From Opitutales bacterium (GTDB lineage: Bacteria > Verrucomicrobiota > Verrucomicrobiae > Opitutales > CAG-312), in contig JAGAOA010000180.1 in NCBI GenBank assembly GCA_017623955.1, forward strand, positions 1-13,186: a DNA stretch of 13,186 nt. The letters run 5' to 3'. Of this stretch, positions 8,408 to 13,186 are shown piece by piece. Numbering within the stretch: the first letter of the stretch is position 1; each line of letters opens with the position of its first letter. The notes beneath the pieces are model-generated. The model searched no databases and was not told the origin of the DNA. It worked only from the letters and a program-made list of their open reading frames with translations. The translations under genes and the position numbers were made by a program.

Positions 8408-9877
8408 CTACATTCCCAAAGAACGTGCACCAATAGCCCAATCGTAAACTTGATCGTACTGTTGAGCAGAATTGCCCCAAGTGAAATCGGCTGTCATAGC
8501 GTTTTTACGCATTGCGAGTATATCTTTAGGTCTATCATACCAAGTAGAACACGCCCAACCTATTGTATTATAAAGAGCATCGGCTGTTGCATTATCGAAT
8601 ACAAAACCAGTTCCAATTCCTTTACCTTCAACATATTGCTCAACTGTATCAGATAAGCCTCCAGTTCTACGCACAATCGGCAACGTGCCATAAATCATAG
8701 AATACATTTGATTTAAACCACAAGGTTCAAATCGACTAGGCATAAGAAAGAAGTCACTACCAGCTTCAACCAAATGCGACAAATCAGCATCAAAACCTAT
8801 AAACGATGCTACTTTACCAGTGTTCGCCGATGTCAAGTTTTTGAAAGCATTTTCAAGCCAGCTCTCGCCATTGCCTAAAATCATCAACTGTATATTCATA
8901 TTATCAACCAGTGGTTGAACAATACGAGCAAGCAAATCGAGACCTTTCTGATCAAACAATCTAGATACTACGCCAAACAATGGAACTTTAGAATCGACAT
9001 TCAATCCAACTCTTTCTTGCAAGGCTTTTTTGCATTCTGCCTTACCTGCCATTTTTTTGAGACTATAATTTGTAGGAATACGTTTATCGGTAGCCGGATT
9101 CCACTCTTCTGTATCAACACCATTGAGAATTCCAATTAAATCTGCAGCTCTAAAACGCAACAAGCCATCAAGACCACAACCATATTCTTGTGTCTGAATT
9201 TCCTTTGCGTATGTAGGACTAACAGTTGTAATTTTTGTACAATTATATAGACCACCCTTCATCATATTCAAAGCTCCGTACGACTCACACGAATCGCTAC
9301 GGAATTCACTTTGTGGCAGACCTGCATATTCTAAAACCCCCCTATCAAACACACCTTGATGTTGTAAATTATGAATTGTAAAGACAGTAGCAGTTCTTCC
9401 CAATGGAGATTGTCGTAATGTAGTGTTTAAATAAACAGGAATTAAACCAGTTGTCCAATCGTGGCAATGTATTACATCCGGTTACCAACCTGTCGACAAA
9501 CAAAATTCTAATGCTGCTCTTGCCATAAAAGCAAAGCGTCCGCCATTATCATCGTACGAAACAGAATTAAAATTGTAGATTCCAGGTCTATCGTAATAGC
9601 GATTAAATTCCAAGAAGTAGACATCTGCCTTGCCTAGTTGAGTATGCCAAACAGAAGCGAATTCTTCTATTCCCAACCCCATGTGCACCGACAAATTATC
9701 CATATAATTTTTTATATTTTCGGAATGCTTTATCGTTGAATAAAAAGGAGTAAAAACTTTTACTTCGCATCCATCTTCAGCAAATTGCTTAGATAGCGAT
9801 GAAACCATATCTGCAAGTCCGCCTACCTTTGAAAATGGAGCGCACTCAGGTGAAACCATCAATATTTTCTTTTTCAT
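8408..9877 (-). pseudogene. glgA: Glycogen synthase (GT5) interrupted by one in-frame stop codon
   Basis: GlgA extends alpha-1,4-glucan chains from ADP-glucose. Reading from ATG at 9877, the frame runs 131 codons, meets TAA at 9484-9482, and continues without frameshift to TAG at 8408, giving 489 positions, the normal family length. Before the stop is the donor-binding N-terminal motif FSKVGGLADM (15-24). After it come the conserved DVIHCHDWTTGLIPVYLN, SRLFDQKG (R306, K311), and PSRFEPCGLNQMYSMIYGT with E384, matching catalytic residues R300, K305 and E377 of the Escherichia coli enzyme. The residue lost is in the G-W-x-P-D stretch, commonly Gln or Lys, each one base from TAA. Nothing else has decayed. 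So the cause is a recent nonsense mutation, a sequence error, or readthrough. If real, neither fragment should be active alone. It is first in the minus-strand cluster; the start has no Shine-Dalgarno. Confidence 0.9.
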
Positions 9878-9917
9878 ATATATAAAAGTGCTAGTAGCTA
9901 TGTATAAATTTGACAAA

Positions 9918-9945
9918 ATGCTATCTTGTAAAAACCTCAAGTCAA
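9918..9945 (-). promoter_or_regulatory. Putative promoter of the glgA cluster
   Basis: On the minus strand, TTGACT (9945-9940, 5 of 6 matches) and TAGCAT (9923-9918, 4 of 6) are 16 bases apart. The predicted transcript start near 9911 gives a leader of about 34 bases before the glgA ATG at 9877. The divergent sugar kinase starts at 10005, so the 127-bp gap must serve both directions. Confidence 0.4.
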
Positions 9946-9992
9946 GAGAAATCACCCAATTTTTAAGCTTGAAAAGAATTTATTAAAAAAAC

Positions 9993-9996
9993 AGGA
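9993..9996 (+). promoter_or_regulatory. Shine-Dalgarno of the PfkB-family kinase
   Basis: AGGA lies 8 bases before the ATG at 10005. It is one of only two recognisable ribosome binding sites among the ten starts in this window, and it supports the chosen start. Confidence 0.55.
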
Positions 9997-10004
9997 TATA
10001 AAAT

Positions 10005-10928
10005 ATGATTAGTGTATTTACAATTACTGGCAACTTGTTAGCCGAAACTACCGCAACTTTCAATTTTCCCAAAGAAAGTCAAACTGTGCGGGCTATCGGA
10101 AAGGAATTTTTTCAAGTTGGTGGAAAAGGCGTAAATGTGGCAAAAGCATATTTCAAACTTTCAAAACAGAAACCGTATGCAATAATTTTTCCAGCTGGTT
10201 TTACTGGTAAACGTTGTTTACATTGGCTAAATGAAAAAAATTTTTGTTTGCCTATCGCCATAGAACTTGAAGGCGAAACTAGATTAGGTTTAGTTTGCGA
10301 AAATCAAAAAAACAAAATTCAAACAACTTTCTTAGGTTCAGACATTCCTATTTCAACAAAAGCATTTAACAATGCAATCAAACAAATTTCAAAACTTGCA
10401 AAAAAAGGCGATATAATTGCTTTCTGCGGAAGTTTCCCAAATTGGAAAAGAAATTATGCAAGTAAGATTTCTAAACTAGCAAAAGAAAAAGAATTATTAT
10501 TGTGTGTCGATACGTACAATCAACCGTTGTCAGACTTATCGAAACAGGACTTATTTTTGTTAAAAATAAATAAAAAAGAATTCCTTACAACTTTTGCACA
10601 AAAAAAACTAAACAAAAACACGCTCGCAAATGTTGTAAATAAAACAAAAGTAAAAAATCTGATTGTAAGCAATTCAAGTGGTACTATTTATGCATCGTTT
10701 GATGGGGAAATTGTATCATTCAATGCACCCAAGATAAAAAACGAAATTTCGGCAACGGGTTGTGGAGATGCTATGTTTGCAAGTCTAATATATGAACTTC
10801 AAAAGAAGTCAACTTTTGATAATGCTCTAAAAATTTCGATAGCTAGAGCATCGGCAAGTGCAGAAAATTCGGCAACATCTGAGTGGTCAGAATTACGTGC
10901 AAAAAAACTTTTAAAAAAAATTTCTTAA
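10005..10928 (+). CDS. PfkB-family carbohydrate kinase, 1-phosphofructokinase/LacC-like
   Basis: This 307-residue protein has the ribokinase fold layout and length. It carries the first PfkB signature VGGKGVNVA (38-46), the CGSFPNW segment (141-147) matching the SGSLPxG of 1-phosphofructokinase and tagatose-6-phosphate kinase, the KxNxxE element KINKKE (187-192), and the anion-hole/catalytic motif SATGCGDA (249-256) with base D255. These point to the phosphosugar kinase branch (FruK, LacC, PfkB). However, the usual N-terminal TxNPAxD substrate motif is replaced by TITGNLLAE (6-14), removing the conserved Asp, so the substrate may be atypical. About 40 of 307 residues are lysine. It diverges from glgA, which hints at sugar or glycogen metabolism, and sits 3 bases before queA, so the two are probably cotranscribed. 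The substrate cannot be assigned. Confidence 0.88.
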   Translation: MISVFTITGNLLAETTATFNFPKESQTVRAIGKEFFQVGGKGVNVAKAYFKLSKQKPYAIIFPAGFTGKRCLHWLNEKNFCLPIAIELEGETRLGLVCENQKNKIQTTFLGSDIPISTKAFNNAIKQISKLAKKGDIIAFCGSFPNWKRNYASKISKLAKEKELLLCVDTYNQPLSDLSKQDLFLLKINKKEFLTTFAQKKLNKNTLANVVNKTKVKNLIVSNSSGTIYASFDGEIVSFNAPKIKNEISATGCGDAMFASLIYELQKKSTFDNALKISIARASASAENSATSEWSELRAKKLLKKIS

Positions 10929-10931
10929 TTT

Positions 10932-12014
10932 ATGGACTCTTCAGTTTTAGATTACATTCTACCAGAAGAACGTATAGCACGTTTTCCAGCTCAAAAACGC
11001 GATGAATCTAAATTGTTGGTTTTTGATAGAAAAACTCAAAAAATAATACATTCTATTTTTAAAGAATTACCAAGCTTTCTACCGAATAAATTTAATATTT
11101 TTCGAAACGATGCCGCCGTTTTAAAAGCGAGAATATTTGCAAAAAAAGATACTGGTGCAAATGTAGAATGCTTACTTCTTACACCTATTGAAAACAACAA
11201 ATGGAATTGTATGCTTCGCCCTGCAAAACGCCTTAAAAACGGAGCTATATTTGGCGTTGAAAATGTATTTTCAGCAACGGTTCTAGAACATCTAGAAAAT
11301 GGTAATTGCATAGTAGATTTTAATCTTGCACCTCGCTTCAACAATGCAGTTGAAATGGCAGAAGAAATTGGCGTTGTTCCACTTCCTCCATATATAAGAC
11401 GCAATCAGAATAGTCCAGATTACGACAGAAATTTTGACAACAATCGCTATGAAACCGTTTATGCAAATTCGCAAAAAAGAGTAGCGGCTGCCGCACCAAC
11501 AGCTGGACTTCATTTTACCGATAAACTAATATCAACGATGAAGTCTTATGGACACGTTTTTAATAATTTAACATTGCATGTTGGTATTGGAACATTTCAA
11601 CCGCTCAAGACAGATGTTATTGAAGAGCATTCAATGCACGGTGAGTTGTATGAAATTCCGACATCAACGTTAGAAGCACTAGCGAACACATCTTTACCAA
11701 AACTAGCAGTTGGCACGACATCATTGAGAGCCATTGAAGATTTTTCTCGCAAAAATGTCGGTAAAAAAATTGATGTTACAAAACCTGTAATAGATACAGC
11801 TTCGCTCTTTGTTTATCCACCTCAACGAGTGATTTCAGCAGATGCAATGATAACAAATTTCCACCTACCCCGCTCCACACTAATGTGTTTAGTTTCGACT
11901 TTCTTAACCCCCGAAAGCAACGCTGGAATAGAACTTCTAAAAGGAATTTATAGCGAAGCAATAGAAAAAGAATATAATTTCTATTCGTATGGCGATGCTA
12001 TGTTAATTTTGTAA
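10932..12014 (+). CDS. queA: S-adenosylmethionine:tRNA ribosyltransferase-isomerase QueA
   Basis: QueA transfers and isomerises the ribosyl moiety of S-adenosylmethionine onto preQ1 at the wobble base of tRNAs for Tyr, His, Asn and Asp, giving epoxyqueuosine. The 360-residue length is normal. Conserved blocks run in order: DYILPEERIARFPA (7-20), CMLRPAKRLKNG (93-104), GVVPLPPYIRR (147-157), RYETVYA (172-178), VAAAAPTAGLHFT (184-196), LTLHVGIGTFQPL (213-225), MHGELYEIP (235-243), AVGTTSLRAIE (259-269), ITNFHLPRSTL (307-317) and the terminal YSYGDAMLIL. FRNDAAVLKARI (57-68) replaces the commoner NDTRVxxARL form, in a way I associate with Opitutae. It begins 3 bases after the kinase stop, without a Shine-Dalgarno, so translational coupling is likely. 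Other queuosine genes are not in the window. Confidence 0.96.
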   Translation: MDSSVLDYILPEERIARFPAQKRDESKLLVFDRKTQKIIHSIFKELPSFLPNKFNIFRNDAAVLKARIFAKKDTGANVECLLLTPIENNKWNCMLRPAKRLKNGAIFGVENVFSATVLEHLENGNCIVDFNLAPRFNNAVEMAEEIGVVPLPPYIRRNQNSPDYDRNFDNNRYETVYANSQKRVAAAAPTAGLHFTDKLISTMKSYGHVFNNLTLHVGIGTFQPLKTDVIEEHSMHGELYEIPTSTLEALANTSLPKLAVGTTSLRAIEDFSRKNVGKKIDVTKPVIDTASLFVYPPQRVISADAMITNFHLPRSTLMCLVSTFLTPESNAGIELLKGIYSEAIEKEYNFYSYGDAMLIL

Positions 12015-12038
12015 TTATCTTAATTTTTCTATAATTTG

Positions 12039-12076
12039 AAACATATCCAAAACATTGAAAACATATCTAAAATATT
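12039..12076 (+). repeat. Tandem imperfect 18-bp repeat upstream of the oxidoreductase promoter
   Basis: AAACATATCCAAAACATT (12039-12056) and AAACATATCTAAAATATT (12059-12076) differ at two positions, both C/T, and their starts are exactly 20 bases apart, two helical turns. They end 2 bases before the putative -35 box, a classic place for an activator that binds two half-sites on one face of the helix. Confidence 0.5.
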
Positions 12077-12078
12077 TA

Positions 12079-12107
12079 TTGCACTCTTTTTGTAAATAAC
12101 TTAGAAT
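12079..12107 (+). promoter_or_regulatory. Putative promoter of the Gfo/Idh/MocA oxidoreductase
   Basis: TAGAAT (12102-12107, 5 of 6 matches to the -10) is preceded at 17 bases by TTGCAC (12079-12084), a weak -35. A weak -35 beside a tandem repeat fits an activated promoter. The leader would be about 45 bases and contains AGGGA (12146-12150), a plausible Shine-Dalgarno 8 bases before the ATG. Confidence 0.35.
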
Positions 12108-12158
12108 TATTGTGTAACTCTTAATTTAAATCTATATGTAAGAAAAGGGAATTAACTT

Positions 12159-13186
12159 ATGAAAAAAACAGAAAATCAAAAAAGTTTTTCGCGACGCGAT
12201 TTTATAAAAACTGCATCGCTATTTGGGGGAATAATGTTTTTACCTTCTTGTGCAACTCAGCGTGTAAAGGGCGCAAACGAACGTTTTAATGTAGCTTTAG
12301 TTGGTGTTGGTGGTATTGGTGGACAAGCCATAAATAATCTTTCAAAAACTAATGATTCTGAAATAATTGCTGGCTGTGATGTAGACGATTTGCGCGCTGC
12401 ACCTCGCTATAAAATGCTTTCAGAAACACCAAATTATCGTGGAGTAGCACGTTTTAAAGATTATCGTGTTATGCTCGATAAAATGGGCAAAGATATTGAT
12501 GGTGTTATTGTAAATACTGCCGACCACATGCACTATCCAATTTCGGCTTTTGCAATGGCTCGAGGCAAGCATGTATTCTGTCAAAAGCCTCTTGCACGCA
12601 CAATTTGGGAATGTAAAGAAATGCGACGTTTGGCAAACAAGTATGGAGTATTTACCCAAATGGGCAATCAAGGCCATACATCAGATGGTTGGCGTACAAT
12701 CAAGGAATGGTACCAAGCTGGTATTTTGGGCAAGGTAGAAGAAATCTATACTTGGACATCACGCCCTGCACGCTTCTGGAAACAAGGCGTTGGGACAATG
12801 GTACGTCCGAAGAAGGCAGAAAAAATTCCAGATACGCTCGACTACAAACTTTGGCTTGGTGTTGCACCAGATCAACCATATAGCTCGGCTTTTATTCCTC
12901 ACGATTGGCGTGGTGTTAAAGATTTTGGATGCGGTGCTATTGGCGATATGGCTTGTCATTTTATGGACGTTCCATATTCTGCTTTTGACTTGGGCTTCCC
13001 AACGGCAGTTTCAGCTAAGTGCGATGCACAAGACGACTTCACATGGCCATATGCATCAACTATTGAATTTGAATTCGACAATCCATGTGGCAAAAATGGT
13101 AAGATTTATTACCACTGGTACGATGGTTATCGCAAGCCTAAGAGTATCCGCAGAATTGATGAAGATTTCATCAAGAAAAATGGTGA
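12159..13186 (+). CDS. Tat-exported Gfo/Idh/MocA-family oxidoreductase, C-terminus cut off by window edge
   Basis: I translated 342 residues from ATG at 12159; the frame is open at the window end. Family members of this class are usually 400-470 residues. The N-terminus has a Tat signal, SRRDFIK (11-17), a hydrophobic stretch, then LPSC (28-31), which could be a lipobox with C31 as the lipidated residue. The Rossmann dinucleotide motif GVGGIG is at 49-54. The usual EKP motif is CQKPLA (141-146), keeping the catalytic-region lysine, and GDMACH (262-267) contains the expected histidine. MGNQGH (168-173) and TSRPARFWKQG (200-210) are typical of the secreted Gfo/Idh/MocA proteins of Planctomycetes and Verrucomicrobiota, probably acting on sugars outside the cytoplasm with bound NAD(P). 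The substrate is unknown. Its own promoter and an upstream repeat suggest separate regulation from queA. Confidence 0.92.
   Translation, partial: MKKTENQKSFSRRDFIKTASLFGGIMFLPSCATQRVKGANERFNVALVGVGGIGGQAINNLSKTNDSEIIAGCDVDDLRAAPRYKMLSETPNYRGVARFKDYRVMLDKMGKDIDGVIVNTADHMHYPISAFAMARGKHVFCQKPLARTIWECKEMRRLANKYGVFTQMGNQGHTSDGWRTIKEWYQAGILGKVEEIYTWTSRPARFWKQGVGTMVRPKKAEKIPDTLDYKLWLGVAPDQPYSSAFIPHDWRGVKDFGCGAIGDMACHFMDVPYSAFDLGFPTAVSAKCDAQDDFTWPYASTIEFEFDNPCGKNGKIYYHWYDGYRKPKSIRRIDEDFIKKNG

Noticed and set aside
8397..8433. SNF2 start 12 codons upstream of 8397
   Set aside because: It would overlap the end of glgA with a non-ATG start and unremarkable sequence; ATG at 8397 starts a charged N-terminus right after the glgA stop.
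8408..9403. A separate short glycosyltransferase gene starting at TTG 9403
   Set aside because: Its frame is that of glgA, and conserved GlgA sequence continues upstream of 9403 to the stop at 9484; it is the back part of the same gene.
9482..9484. TAA recoded as an amino acid genome-wide
   Set aside because: araC, uup, tsaE, the aminotransferase, the kinase and queA all end at TAA at their family-typical lengths, so TAA is an ordinary stop here.
12013..12036. AATTAT/ATAATT inverted repeat after queA as a terminator
   Set aside because: The stem is six A/T pairs with a 12-base loop and no clear T run; too weak to call.
12420..12959. Open frames in other phases on both strands near the right end
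   Set aside because: They lie inside the Gfo/Idh/MocA gene, which carries a Tat signal and family motifs throughout; they are shadows.
1..13186. tRNA, rRNA, CRISPR array, insertion sequence or prophage
   Set aside because: No such repeat array, transposase, integrase or RNA gene was recognised; nearly all bases belong to identified protein genes.

Overview
The window is low in G+C (mid-30s percent by eye) and bacterial. The best guess is a gut- or host-type Verrucomicrobiota of the Opitutae/Puniceicoccales kind. This rests on remembered family resemblance, not a search: QueA and the Uup-type ABC-F ATPase have Opitutae-like motif variants, and the last gene is a Tat-exported Gfo/Idh/MocA oxidoreductase of the class abundant in the Planctomycetes-Verrucomicrobia-Lentisphaerae group. 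Bacteroidota is the main alternative, although the visible promoters look like ordinary sigma-70 types. There are ten genes, no RNA gene, no mobile element and no CRISPR array. No intergenic stretch exceeds 150 bases.

Layout. (1) 1-2228: a major facilitator permease (minus strand, C-terminus off the window) diverges from an AraC-type regulator (plus strand). The 132-bp space between them holds a strong permease promoter and three copies of a TGTAAAA-type motif. This reads as a regulator-transporter pair for a sugar or sugar acid. (2) 2285-4159: a Uup-type ABC-F ATPase (plus strand), ending 3 bases from the converging tsaE. (3) 9877-4163, minus strand: glgA (glycogen synthase, interrupted), a SNF2-family helicase, a class I aminotransferase and tsaE, closely packed and probably one or two transcripts. 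(4) 10005-12014, plus strand: a PfkB-family sugar kinase and queA, 3 bases apart. (5) 12159 to the end: a secreted Gfo/Idh/MocA oxidoreductase, cut by the window edge, with a tandem repeat upstream of its promoter.

The genes are mostly housekeeping: tRNA modification (QueA for queuosine, TsaE for t6A), translation (ABC-F), amino acid metabolism and glycogen storage. Carbohydrate-related accessory genes lie at both ends. The sharpest anomaly is glgA: one in-frame TAA at codon 132 splits an otherwise full-length, motif-complete 489-codon gene. TAA is the normal stop of most neighbours, so this is a point mutation, a sequence error or a readthrough site, not a variant code. A second pattern is that eight of ten starts lack a visible Shine-Dalgarno, and two have promoters so close that the transcript would be almost leaderless. 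I see no convincing new multi-gene system here.
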